DNA of 64,000 nucleotides from CAVZQN01 sp963837395 (GTDB lineage: Bacteria > Acidobacteriota > HRBIN11 > JAKEFK01): NCBI GenBank assembly GCA_963837395.1, contig CAWINI010000004.1, forward strand, positions 2,604,001-2,668,000. Reading direction: 5' to 3'. Within the stretch, counting starts at the first letter, position 1, and every line of letters begins with the position of its first letter. A model generated the notes under the pieces. It saw only the letters and a program-made list of their open reading frames with translations. It was not told where the DNA came from and made no database searches. The translations under genes were made by a program, and so were the position numbers. This document shows, piece by piece, positions 45,449-54,196 of the stretch.

Positions 45449-45450
45449 TA

Positions 45451-45536
45451 GATGCTAGATGCTTGATACTGGATGCTAGGCACCACCAAATTCATTTTAG
45501 ATCCGGACAATTTGAAATTCCGAGCATCAAGCATCA
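45451..45536. repeat. Iterated GATGCT sequence with inverted counterpart
   Basis: Beside the right end of the IS, the units GATGCTAGATGCTTGATACT and GGATGCTAGG iterate a 7-10 base theme; 40 bases later GAGCATCAAGCATCAA is its inverted form. The arms could fold. Similar self-complementary iterated sequence appears at 60003-60058 with a different unit. Function unknown. Confidence 0.5.
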
Positions 45537-45547
45537 ACCTACTCCTC

Positions 45548-45584
45548 TTGACAACCTACAGGAGTTTCTATATCGTTCCTGTAG
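45548..45584 (+). promoter_or_regulatory. Promoter with palindromic PadR-type operator
   Basis: TTGACA (45548-45553) is a consensus -35. Directly after it, CTACAGGA (45556-45563) and TCCTGTAG (45577-45584) form a perfect 8-bp palindrome with a 13-base AT-rich centre that would hold the -10. The ribosome site AGGAGA and the padR start follow. A repressor bound here would block the promoter; PadR autorepression is the obvious guess. Confidence 0.7.
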
Positions 45585-45602
45585 AATGTCTAGGAGAACT
45601 CA

Positions 45603-45935
45603 TTGACTGACTCCAAAGCGGAATTATTGCAAGGCACTCTGGACATGTTGATTCTAAAAACCCTCGCACTGGAACCGATGCATGGTTATGGAATCTCAGT
45701 GCGGATTCAGCAAATATCAAAAGATGTGCTGCGAGTGAATCAAGGATCTTTGTATCCCGCGTTAAGACGGTTAGAGCGCCGAGGTTGGGTTGAAGCGGAA
45801 TGGGGTGAATCTGAAAACAACCGGCGTTCGCGGTTTTATCATTTGACCAAAGCCGGACGTAAACAGCTGAAAGAAGAAACACAAGAATGGGAAAGATTGG
45901 CCCAGGCGGTGTCGCGCATTTTGGAAACTTCATAG
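45603..45935 (+). CDS. PadR-family transcriptional repressor
   Basis: The 110-residue protein is the short PadR type: LLQGTLDMLILKTLALEPMHGYGISVRI, a winged helix (VNQGSLYPALRRLERRGWVEAEW), the wing SRFYHLTKAGRKQL, and a C-terminal dimerisation helix (EEWERLAQAVSRIL-like). It starts at TTG 45603 with AGGAGA about 7 bases upstream. The partner permease starts 10 bases after its stop. In Acidobacteriota such PadR genes usually lie in front of ADOP permeases, as here. Confidence 0.92.
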   Translation: MTDSKAELLQGTLDMLILKTLALEPMHGYGISVRIQQISKDVLRVNQGSLYPALRRLERRGWVEAEWGESENNRRSRFYHLTKAGRKQLKEETQEWERLAQAVSRILETS

Positions 45936-45945
45936 CGAGCAAACT

Positions 45946-48610
45946 ATGCAATGGTTGAATCGACTACATCAATATTGGCGTGATCTTACAGCACGCAAAC
46001 AGCAGGAAGCTGATCTGGATGAAGAGCTCAAGTTTCATGTTGCGATGCAGGAACAAAACAATCAGCGAGACGGCATGAGTCCCGAAAATGCTCAACGTTC
46101 AGCGCTGATTGAAATTGGCGGAACGGAGCAGATCAAAGAACAAGTAAGATCGGAAAGGTTTGGATTCTGGTCAGAGACAATTTTTAAAGACGCAACTTAT
46201 GGCATTCGGATGTTGCGAAAAACTCCGGCAATCACTTTTGTTTCATTAATCACATTATCCCTTGCAATTGGAGCGTGTACTGCGCTGTTCAGCATTTTTT
46301 ATACGGTTTTATTGAGCCCGTTGCCATATCCTCAACCTGAACAATTGGTTCAAATTTGGGATACAAATCTTTCGAAAGGAATTTCTCAGATCGGCGTCAA
46401 TAGCCGGAATCTTCTAGATTGGAGACAACGTGTTTCCGGATTGAATGGCATTGCTGCCTATTACACAATGGGCCGAACCCTCACACATGGCAGTGAATCA
46501 GAAGTGATTCTAGTTTCGCAAGTGAGTGCAGATTTTTTCCGAATCGTTCGAATTCAGCCGCAATTAGGTCGCACGTTTTCAACTGCAGAATCGGAAGCAG
46601 CAAAATTTAACAATGCACTCGGAGCCGACAATTCGGATCCGGTAGCAATTCTAAGTCATGGTTTATGGATACGAACATTTGGTGGTGATCCACAAATCAT
46701 TGGCAAAACAATTATTTTGGAGCGTCGATCCTGGAAAGTAGTTGGTGTGATGCCTCGGCAATTTGCGATGCCGGATTCAGGCACACAAATTTGGATCCCA
46801 TGGGGACTTCAGTTTGATACGATGCGCGATCAACATTTTGCAAGCGGAATCGCGCGGCTGAATAGTGGAGTGACTGCAGCGCAAGCTGAAGATCGATTGA
46901 ATGAAGTTGCAAATCAACTTGCAAAGGAATATCCAGAATCAAATGCAGGCTGGAATGTGAAAATGCTTCCACTTCATGAAGCGATGACCGGTGATTTAAG
47001 GCAATTGTTGTGGGTGCTTCTTGCGGCAGTTGGTTTAGTGTTGTTGTTAGGCTGTGCAAACGTCGCGATTTTACAACTCAGCAGAGCTTCGGCACGCCTA
47101 CATGAAAGCTCAATCCGTTTAGCGCTTGGTGCTTCAAGATCCAGATTGTTCCGTCAATTTTTGATTGAAAGTTTGATCCTGCCATTTGCAGGCGGAAGCC
47201 TTGGAATCGCGTTCGCATATTTTGGACTTGAATGGCTCAAACATATCAAGCCCGATATACCTCGATTAACAGAAATCTCATTGAATCAAACAGTGTTGTT
47301 CACTTCGCTGGGCCTCACGGTTTTAACTGCATTGTTGTTCGGATTGATTCCAGCATCTGCCAGTGCGAGTAAAAATGACTCAGCATTTCACGGCGAAAGT
47401 TTCAGAACAACTTCAAATTTTTCTACCCAGCGTTTGCGCAATGCATTGGTCGCAACAGAAGTCGCGCTGGCTGTAGTTTTATTGGCATCTTCAGGAATGT
47501 TGATCCGCAGTTTTGCAAAACTCCGCGCGGTGAATTCAGGTTTTAATTCGCGGAATATTTTGGTGCTTCCAATATTTTTGGATATGGAAAAATATGGATC
47601 GGCCAAAAAATCGCATGCCTATTACAAAAATCTAATTGAAAATTTGCAAGTCTTGCCAGGAATTGTTTCGGTTGGCGGCGCAACTGCTTTACCAACAAGT
47701 CCGTTGCACGGATTTTGAGCGTCCGGTTTGGGATCAATCCGATTTAGCAGTTGAACAAAATAAACGAAGCTCTGATGTTCGGATCGTTACTCAGAATTAT
47801 TTCCGAACGTTAGGAATCTCAGTATTAAAAGGTCGCGGATTTACGGCCTTAGATGGGCCAGATGCACCGCATGTGGTAATTGTAAATAAAACTTTGGCGC
47901 GACAAATCTGGCATGATGTAAATCCAATCGGCAAAAAATTAGCTGTTGATTACAGTTCCGCCGGCACGTATTCGTATGAAATCGTAGGTGTTGTGAATGA
48001 CATCCGCTTTCACGGACCTCGCAGTCAACCACGCGCGGAAATTTATTTTCCTCATGCCCAAAAACCGTATTTGGTTTTGAACATAGCACTCCGTACATCC
48101 GGAGATCCGAGATTACTGATCAATTCTGTGCGCGAAGTGCTTCATAGAATCGATCCGCAAAAACCGGCGCACAACATCACACCACTTGAAGATCTGGTCG
48201 CGACCACAGTTGTTCGCGATCGATATGCAACGACACTTCTTTCATGCTTTGCAATTGTGGCTTTGATGCTTGCGATGCTGGGGATCTATGGTGTGCTGGC
48301 ATTCTTCGTGAGACAGAAGGTTCAGGAAATCGGAATCCGCCTCGCATTAGGTGCGAGGCAGATTCAGATTACGAGTTGGATTGCAAAGCAGGGAACACGG
48401 TTGATGATTATCGGTGTTGCCGCAGGCTTATTCGGCACACTTCTATTTAGTCGTTTACTCGCCGGAATTTTATATGAAGTTGGCCCGCTAGACGTTCTTT
48501 CGCTTTTGGCTGCGGTGTTCGCGCTCGCGTTCAGTGTGATTTTCGCAATCTCGATTCCCGCACATCGCGCGTCGCGAATCGATCCCTCCGTTGCCCTCCG
48601 TTACGAATAG
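45946..48610 (+). CDS. ADOP-type MacB-like ABC permease (acidobacterial duplicated orphan permease), one frameshift
   Basis: The restored protein has about 887 residues. An N-terminal soluble region (EADLDEELKFHVAMQEQNN; IGGTEQIKEQVR) precedes two MacB-like permease halves: first TIFKDATYGIRMLRKTPAIT, with FSIFYTVLLSPLPYPQPEQLV, and later VALAVVLLASSGMLIRSF, ending with VQEIGIRLALGARQIQI and a RASRIDPSVALRYE tail. A net +1 (or -2) change near 47710 breaks the frame after LPTSPLHG, and it resumes at DFERPVWDQ. No ATPase is nearby, hence 'orphan'. The transport substrate is unknown. Confidence 0.86.
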
Positions 48611-48617
48611 CTAGATC

Positions 48618-49067
48618 TCAGTGTGTACGCTGTTTCTGAACCGGGTGACCGTATCCGCCATGATATCCGCCGCGATATCCACCGTTGTGGCCGCCATGAT
48701 ATCCACCGTTATAGCCGCCATGATATCCGCCATGGTAACCGCCGCGATACCCACCATATCCACCACGATATCCGTTGTATCTACCATTGTAACGGTTGTG
48801 GTAGCCACTATATCCATAACCATAGTATGGCCGGTAATAGTTGAACCCAAAACCATAGGCTGGGTAGCCGTAACCATAGTAATAAGGATTGTAGCTAGGA
48901 TAATAAGCGTAAGGATAATACGGAGCACCGTACGAGAATCCAAAGCTAACAGACGGACCGCCGTAGCCGTATCCGCCGTTGTAACAGTATCCGTGAGCTG
49001 AAGAAGAGTCCACGGAGAACAAGAAAATCGCCGCAACAAATAATGCTGCTACTCCGAACTTCTTCAT
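48618..49067 (-). CDS. Secreted Gly/Tyr/His-rich repeat protein
   Basis: A 149-residue protein. ATG 49067 has GGAGG directly upstream. After a signal peptide (FGVAALFVAAIFLFSVDSSSAH) the sequence is almost only Gly, Tyr, Pro, Asn, Arg and His. The first half is YPYAYYPSYNPYYYGYGYP-like; the second repeats a GGYHGGY/GGYNGGY/GGYRGGY unit about ten times. The repeat DNA is also regular (GGATATC-rich). Such proteins are found as metal-binding or adhesive, phase-separating extracellular proteins in other organisms; that is analogy only. It is convergent with the ADOP gene, 7 bases apart. Confidence 0.72.
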   Translation of the reverse strand: MKKFGVAALFVAAIFLFSVDSSSAHGYCYNGGYGYGGPSVSFGFSYGAPYYPYAYYPSYNPYYYGYGYPAYGFGFNYYRPYYGYGYSGYHNRYNGRYNGYRGGYGGYRGGYHGGYHGGYNGGYHGGHNGGYRGGYHGGYGHPVQKQRTH

Positions 49068-49174
49068 CTTAAACCTCCTGCTAATCAATAATACCGTTTC
49101 CGAAAAAATCTTGCACGTAGTTTGATTTTTAAGACGATTAAGAAGCTGACGGAAGTCCGCGGGGGGTGTTTATC

Positions 49175-49384
49175 CTAGCTAACTATCACAGTAGGTTTTG
49201 ACATCGCCCGCCAGTGGCTTCCAGTATAGGCTTTGTTCCGGCGATAAATAATCCGGACAAAACATTCCCGGCAGACGACTTCTCTCCGCCAGTACATGAC
49301 CACGCCCTGTTTATTAGGCCTCTTACAATCTGCGCAGACATATTCCCTGGAAGAGATGTGTGGCTGCCATTTCATTGAGCTCAT
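49175..49384 (-). CDS. Small zinc-ribbon-like protein
   Basis: A 69-residue protein with a good ribosome site (GGGAGGT). Two Cys pairs, CADC (about residue 17-20) and CREC (about 38-41), are spaced as in a zinc ribbon: EYVCADCKRPNKQ and REVVCRECFVRIIYRR. The rest is basic. Such ribbons bind nucleic acid or protein; no specific family recognised. A 58-residue frame lies upstream on the same strand. Confidence 0.6.
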   Translation of the reverse strand: MSSMKWQPHISSREYVCADCKRPNKQGVVMYWRREVVCRECFVRIIYRRNKAYTGSHWRAMSKPTVIVS

Positions 49385-49416
49385 ATGTGTTACCTCCCGC
49401 TCCTATTCATGGGTGG

Positions 49417-49593
49417 TTATGCGTGAGACATTTCACGCTGAATTTCTTCGTCGATTAGCTGAAGAATCTCCTCCATGCTCATATTGATCCGCTGTGATGC
49501 GCGCTTTACATGATCCAACAATACAATGATGTCGCCATCACTGAGGAAGTTGAGCATCAAGTAATTTTCTTTCAGCCAGTTGATGTTTAGCAT
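49417..49593 (-). CDS. Small hypothetical protein (58 residues)
   Basis: A short frame beginning LNINWLKENYLMLNFLSDGD and ending IDEEIQREMSHA, with a mostly helical, acidic composition (DHVKRASQRINMSMEEILQLI). A modest GGATTCC precedes ATG. It lies 33 bases upstream of the zinc-ribbon gene on the same strand, so the two may form a unit. No family recognised; the coding potential is supported only by the clean frame and amphipathic pattern. Confidence 0.42.
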   Translation of the reverse strand: MLNINWLKENYLMLNFLSDGDIIVLLDHVKRASQRINMSMEEILQLIDEEIQREMSHA

Positions 49594-49845
49594 GGTGGAA
49601 TCCTAAAAACTTGTCATATTGATTATTCGGATTTTTTGAAGAGGTAAGAAGCGTATTTTTTAGCAAATTTGTGTCAACAGGCGAATGAAGGCAATTGTCA
49701 TATTTTTTGCGGACTGTTGTCGTTTGCGCTACGGCACAAAAATACCGCAGCTTCTGAACTGTCTGTTTTTGTCCGTTTTCTGTCCGCGCGCCGCATTGTG
49801 AGGTCTTGAAAAGCCACTTACCATAAAAAAGTAAGGAGTCGTGAA
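49594..49845. promoter_or_regulatory. Divergent intergenic region with 10-bp direct repeat
   Basis: The 252 bases separate the minus-strand small genes from the isochorismatase operon. TTGTCATATT occurs at 49611-49620 and 49695-49704, in direct orientation 84 bases apart. Runs of T (TTTTTT) and the repeated TCCGTTTTCTGTCCG (about 49770-49785) are also present. The plus-strand ribosome site is AAGGAG near 49833. No clear promoter pair was fixed. Confidence 0.4.
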
Positions 49846-50394
49846 ATGAACAATACTGCGTTAATAGTCGTTGACGTACAAGAATCGTTTCGTCATCGTC
49901 CTTATTGGATTGATGCTGATTTTCCCGAATTTGTGAAGCACCAGCAAAAGCTCATTGATGGTTGTGCTGAACGCAAATTGCCGATCGTCCAAATCTTACA
50001 TACGGAGGATGAAGGTGCATTCTCGTTTTCAAGCGGTTTTATCAAAACTTTGGAGCCGGTGAAGATCAATCCTGATATCGTGATTCATAAGCGTTACCAT
50101 AGTGCGCTTGCAGGGACACCATTAAGTTCATGGCTCAATGAACGTGGAATTCGCCGGTTGATCATCAGCGGAATCAGGACGGAAGAATGTTGTGAAACAA
50201 CAACGCGCCATGCATCAGATGCTGGTTTTGAGGTCGATTTTGTGATTGATGCAACGATGACGTTTCCGATCAAATCTTCGCGAACTGGACGTGTTTTTGG
50301 ATCGGTGGAGTTAAAGGAACGAACTGAATTAGTATTGAGTTCAGGACAATTTGCACGGATCGTTTCGGTACAAGAGGCTTTGTCAAATTTGTGA
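49846..50394 (+). CDS. Isochorismatase-family cysteine hydrolase
   Basis: The 182-residue protein keeps the family triad: Asp10 in ALIVVDVQESF, Lys82 in VIHKRYHSALAGT, Cys115 in SGIRTEECCETTTRHA. Such enzymes hydrolyse amides, ureas or vinyl ethers (nicotinamide, N-carbamoyl compounds, isochorismate); the substrate here is unknown. A Cys116 follows the catalytic Cys. Its stop overlaps the GTG of the GlxA-like regulator (GTGA), so translation is coupled. Confidence 0.9.
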   Translation: MNNTALIVVDVQESFRHRPYWIDADFPEFVKHQQKLIDGCAERKLPIVQILHTEDEGAFSFSSGFIKTLEPVKINPDIVIHKRYHSALAGTPLSSWLNERGIRRLIISGIRTEECCETTTRHASDAGFEVDFVIDATMTFPIKSSRTGRVFGSVELKERTELVLSSGQFARIVSVQEALSNL

Positions 50395-51371
50395 AGCACC
50401 AAGTTGTTTACTTTATCTTACCGCCGCGGACTCTGCTGCTTGATGTGGCCGGGCCTGCTGATGCGCTTGCAATGGCGAATCGCAATCAGAGTGAAGTGCG
50501 ATTCGATTTGAATTATTGCGGAGCTACCAAACGTTTAGAAAGTTCAATCGGATTATTGTTTCATGATATCGCACCGTTACCTGAAGTACTGGACCGGAAT
50601 GCGATGATTGTTGTAGCAGGATCAGCAGACGGACCTGAAGATCCAGGCTATCAGGAAGCCCGCCTCCACATTGTTAATTGGTTACGCAAAGTTACACGTC
50701 CTACTCATCGTCTTGTGTTTATTTGTTCCGGGGCTTTGCTAGCAGCACGTGCAGGCTTGCTAGATGGACGTTCATGCACAACACATCACAGCCATTGTGA
50801 TGAACTACGCAAATTAACCCGAACTGCGAAGGTATTTGAAAATCGAATCTATGTACCGGATGGAAATGTTTACACCAGTGCCGGCGTTACTGCAGGTATT
50901 GATTTGATGCTCCATTTGATTGGTGAGATTGTTGGTCCGCTTTGCGCAGTGGCAGTTGCTCGCAATATGGTTGTATATTTTCGGCGCTCTGGAGCTGATC
51001 CACAACTTTCACCATGGCTAGAAGGACGCAATCACATTCATCCAGTTGTTCACCGGATACAGGATGCGATTGAGACTGACCCTGCCCACCCCTGGACGCT
51101 TGATGAATTAGCATCATTGGCGAATTCAAGTTCGCGACATGTTGCGCGGCTTTTTCACATTCACGCCGGAATCACTCCAGTTGAGTACATCAATAAGTTA
51201 CGGATTGCGCTAGCACGACAACTGCTCAATGATCCTCAATTGCCTATTGATCACGTAGCAGAACGTTCAGGCTTTGGTTCCAGCCGGCATTTGCGCCGGG
51301 TTTGGAGGGAGTACATTGCGTTGCCTCCGGATCATTGGCGTAAACGGCATCTGGCAGGAGCCAGTCAGTGA
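50391..51371 (+). CDS. GlxA/FtrA-type AraC-family regulator with DJ-1/PfpI domain
   Basis: The 326-residue protein starts at GTG 50391. Its N-terminal half is a DJ-1/PfpI fold (QVVYFILPPRTLLLDVAGPADALAMA; nucleophile-elbow Cys in FICSGALLAARAGLLDGR; VYTSAGVTAGIDLMLHLI), the C-terminal half an AraC DNA-binding pair (WTLDELASLANSSSRHVARLFHIHAG; HVAERSGFGSSRHLRRVW). GlxA-type regulators sense small amines or amides and usually control neighbouring catabolic genes. Overlaps of 4 bases on both sides bind it into this operon. Confidence 0.92.
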   Translation: MKHQVVYFILPPRTLLLDVAGPADALAMANRNQSEVRFDLNYCGATKRLESSIGLLFHDIAPLPEVLDRNAMIVVAGSADGPEDPGYQEARLHIVNWLRKVTRPTHRLVFICSGALLAARAGLLDGRSCTTHHSHCDELRKLTRTAKVFENRIYVPDGNVYTSAGVTAGIDLMLHLIGEIVGPLCAVAVARNMVVYFRRSGADPQLSPWLEGRNHIHPVVHRIQDAIETDPAHPWTLDELASLANSSSRHVARLFHIHAGITPVEYINKLRIALARQLLNDPQLPIDHVAERSGFGSSRHLRRVWREYIALPPDHWRKRHLAGASQ

Positions 51372-52135
51372 TCCTGAATGTGTTAAATCGTAACATTGAA
51401 TATGCCTGGCATGGTCCGGAATCGTCAGATTTGCCAACATTAGTTTTTTTACATGACGGTTTAGGTTGCGTGTCACTGTGGCGCGATTTTCCGGCTCGAG
51501 TCGCAGATGCCACCAAATGCCGAACATTTGTTTACAGCCGCTTCGGTTACGGAGAATCCGACCCGATTGATCTTCCGCGTCCTGTTCGTTTCATGCATGA
51601 CGAAGCACTGAATGTTTTGCCCGCAATTTTGGCAATCACCAAAATTGAACGTCCAATCCTTATCGGACATAGCGATGGCGGTTCGATAGCCATGATTTAT
51701 GCCGGAAGCGAATTTGGTGGAGATGTACATAGCTTAATTCTGGAAGCTCCGCACGTTTTTGTTGAAGACATCACAGTGCAAAGTATTTATGAAGCGGGTC
51801 AAGAATATCTTCATGGAAATTTGAAACAGCGATTGCAGCGATATCATGGGCAGAATGTTGACATCGCATTTTGGGGATGGAATCGAGTTTGGTTAGATCC
51901 GGAATTTCGTTCGTGGAATATTGAAGAGTATCTTCCGCGTATTCACAAACCGGTGCTGGCAATCCAGGGGGAAAATGATAATTTCGGAACATCAATGCAG
52001 ATTCAATCGATCTCAAAACAATGTGCCGGTAATGTTCAAACTGCATTCCTTCCAAAATGCGCGCATACACCGCATCGCGATCAACCTGAACTTGCGTTCG
52101 AACTGATGGTGAATTTTGTTCTCAATCACATCTAA
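51368..52135 (+). CDS. Alpha/beta-fold hydrolase
   Basis: A 255-residue hydrolase starting at GTG 51368. The oxyanion region is VFLHDGLGCVSLWRDFP, the nucleophile Ser102 lies in ILIGHSDGGSIAMIY, and a late acid/His pair is in QGENDNFGT and LPKCAHTPHRDQ. The family includes esterases and lactonases; substrate unknown. Its start overlaps the GlxA-like gene (GTGA). Together with the isochorismatase it may break down an ester- or amide-bearing compound under the regulator's control (inference). Confidence 0.88.
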   Translation: MILNVLNRNIEYAWHGPESSDLPTLVFLHDGLGCVSLWRDFPARVADATKCRTFVYSRFGYGESDPIDLPRPVRFMHDEALNVLPAILAITKIERPILIGHSDGGSIAMIYAGSEFGGDVHSLILEAPHVFVEDITVQSIYEAGQEYLHGNLKQRLQRYHGQNVDIAFWGWNRVWLDPEFRSWNIEEYLPRIHKPVLAIQGENDNFGTSMQIQSISKQCAGNVQTAFLPKCAHTPHRDQPELAFELMVNFVLNHI

Positions 52136-52177
52136 CTTTATTTTCGCTTTTACATTTCTGTGGTAGCATCCTGATTG

Positions 52178-53122
52178 ATGCTTAATGCCAAGACACTTCT
52201 TCTTGGAATTCTCACAATATTTCTGATCGGCTTTGTCATTCTTTGGATTCGCCAGGCTCGAGCTCGTTCGGCTGCGATGCCAGCCGAAAAAGGCTGGCTA
52301 CCCTCTCTATTTCATGTTGCAATTGGATTTGTCACGAATTTTTTTGACACATTGGGCATCGGATCATTCGCACCCACCACTGCAATCTTCAAACTGAAAA
52401 AGTTAGTACCCGATGAGAAAATTCCAGGAACACTCAACGTAGGTCACACACCGCCAACTTTTGCGCAGGCAGTAATCTTCATTGCAGCCCTCGCGGGCGT
52501 CTTGGTCGATATGAAAACACTAATCCTGCTGATCGCTGCATCAGTGCTCGGATCATGGCTTGGTGCAGGAGTTGTAGCCCGCTGGCCGCGGCGAACAATC
52601 CAATATGGAATGGGTTTGGCTCTGCTGGTGGCTGCTACGCTATTCGTAATTAAGAATCTTGATGAAATGCGCGGTGCTCCTGTGATTTCCGGCGGCGTTG
52701 CTACGGGGCTCGAGGGGCCATTGCTTTACGTTGGAATCATTGGGAATTTCGTTCTGGGTGCACTCATGACCCTAGGAATCGGACTTTATGCGCCTTGTTT
52801 AATTATGATCAGTCTGCTTGGGATGGAGCCTCGCGCTGCATTTCCGATCATGATGGGATCGTGTGCGTTCCTGATGCCGGTAGCTAGCGCTAAATTTCTG
52901 CAAGCTGGTAAATACAGCCTGCGACCCGCACTTGGACTTGCACTGGGTGGTGTTCCTGCAGTGCTCATCGCCGCATTGATTGTGAAAGAATTGCCTTTGA
53001 CCTATGTGCGATGGCTCGTTGTAATCGTTGTACTGTACACAGCAGTATCAATGTTGCGTTCTGCAAAGACCGAAAAGGCAGCGCAGTCAACAATCGCGAC
53101 TGCGAACCCCGCTTCAGAGTAA
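52178..53122 (+). CDS. TauE/SafE-family sulfite exporter-like membrane protein
   Basis: A 314-residue inner-membrane protein of about eight helices with the TauE pattern: FVTNFFDTLGIGSFAPTTAIFKL, and a repeat-like TGLEGPLLYVGIIGNFVLG with GLYAPCLIMISLLGM. These proteins are thought to export sulfite, sulfoacetate or other anions. ATG 52178 is preferred over the adjoining TTG 52175. It follows the hydrolase operon after 42 bases and may be co-transcribed. Confidence 0.85.
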   Translation: MLNAKTLLLGILTIFLIGFVILWIRQARARSAAMPAEKGWLPSLFHVAIGFVTNFFDTLGIGSFAPTTAIFKLKKLVPDEKIPGTLNVGHTPPTFAQAVIFIAALAGVLVDMKTLILLIAASVLGSWLGAGVVARWPRRTIQYGMGLALLVAATLFVIKNLDEMRGAPVISGGVATGLEGPLLYVGIIGNFVLGALMTLGIGLYAPCLIMISLLGMEPRAAFPIMMGSCAFLMPVASAKFLQAGKYSLRPALGLALGGVPAVLIAALIVKELPLTYVRWLVVIVVLYTAVSMLRSAKTEKAAQSTIATANPASE

Positions 53123-53141
53123 TCATTCTCTTTTCTTAGAA

Positions 53142-54135
53142 TTAAGGCGTAGTCGGAGTGTAAGTAAACGTCACAAAGGCATAACTTTCAGGAAACGGCC
53201 TATCCACCGGTGCGTAAGTTAACTCCAGAGATTCGGGAGTATTCGTCGCATTTTGAGTTGTAAAAGGAAAATTTTGCTGTAGCACTCTTCCATCCGGCTG
53301 CATTTTCACATCAAAAGTTTCAGTGCGTATTAATGCTCCGTTTTTTTGATTTTTGTGTTTGACTGTGACTCGAATCGTATTCGGAAATGTAACTCCGGCC
53401 GGATCGGGTTCAAATCTAGCTTGAACACGCGCCGTTCCGTTCATCTGAAATCCAGTTTGCGTAGTAGTTTTCAATTGGAAAGGTCGCTAGCGATTTTCCT
53501 TTTGCGCGGGTATCAATAAAATGGCCATTAAAAATAAACACCGCTTGTGGTGCAGCCGTGGGTTCTTCAAATTGTTCCAGTTCTGCTTTTCCGGCAGAAC
53601 CGCCCCATGTATGTGAGACATTAATTGAAAGTGTGGATGCCGGAAGATTTTTGTCGATCGGAGTGACAGCTAGATCAAGAACCTCATTTGTATTTACAAG
53701 ATCGAAATTCGAAAACGCAGAATTCTGGAGCAAGATCACTCCATTCCTTTGCACATTCGTCTTAAATTTGTTCAACGTTTCAATCTGACCTCCGGCGGTC
53801 TTGTGATTAATTGAAACTTCAATCATAGATGGCAATGGGGACCCTGGAACATCAGGAGTAATTTTACCTTGAACCAATAACCTTCCGATAAAAAGTATTG
53901 ATTGTGAATTCGGAACCATATAGCGCATTGAAATTCCAGTAGCAGGTTTTCCTTTAGGTGTCGCTTTCACTTTAGCGTTGAACTTCACTTGCTCTTTGGA
54001 AACGGCAGCCATCGTATACGTCCTTCGCATGAAACGGCTCAACGATGCAAATGCGGAAGGTTTTCCAATCATGCCTAATGCCATAAAAACTAGAATGATG
54101 ATTACCAATTGAACTTTTTTCAGTTTTAAAGCCAT
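53142..54135 (-). CDS. Secreted protein of unknown function, one frameshift
   Basis: The first frame (54135 to about 53470) gives a signal-anchor (LKKVQLVIIILVFMALGMIG) and a strand-rich domain with NKFKTNVQRNGVILLQN. A net +1 change near 53470 (a doubled C in TTTCCAATTG) shifts the frame, which resumes at QLKTTTQTGFQMNGTARVQ and continues to TETFDVKMQPDGRVLQQNF. The two halves look like tandem copies of one beta domain, so the restored protein of about 330 residues is sensible. No known family. It is convergent with the TauE-like gene and divergent from the acyltransferases. Confidence 0.6.
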
Positions 54136-54196
54136 ACGCTCTCCTTCCCTCTCAAAGAATTTGTCCTAAAATTTTACTATCATTTGAATAAAATTA

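Noticed and set aside
44537..45451. Long plus-strand frame (304 codons) inside the IS
   Set aside because: It is antisense to the IS630 transposase, has no ribosome site and no known motifs.
48621..49001. Plus-strand 126-codon frame, Ile/Thr/Val-rich
   Set aside because: It is the mirror of the Gly/Tyr/His repeat gene; the minus strand has the signal peptide and ribosome site.
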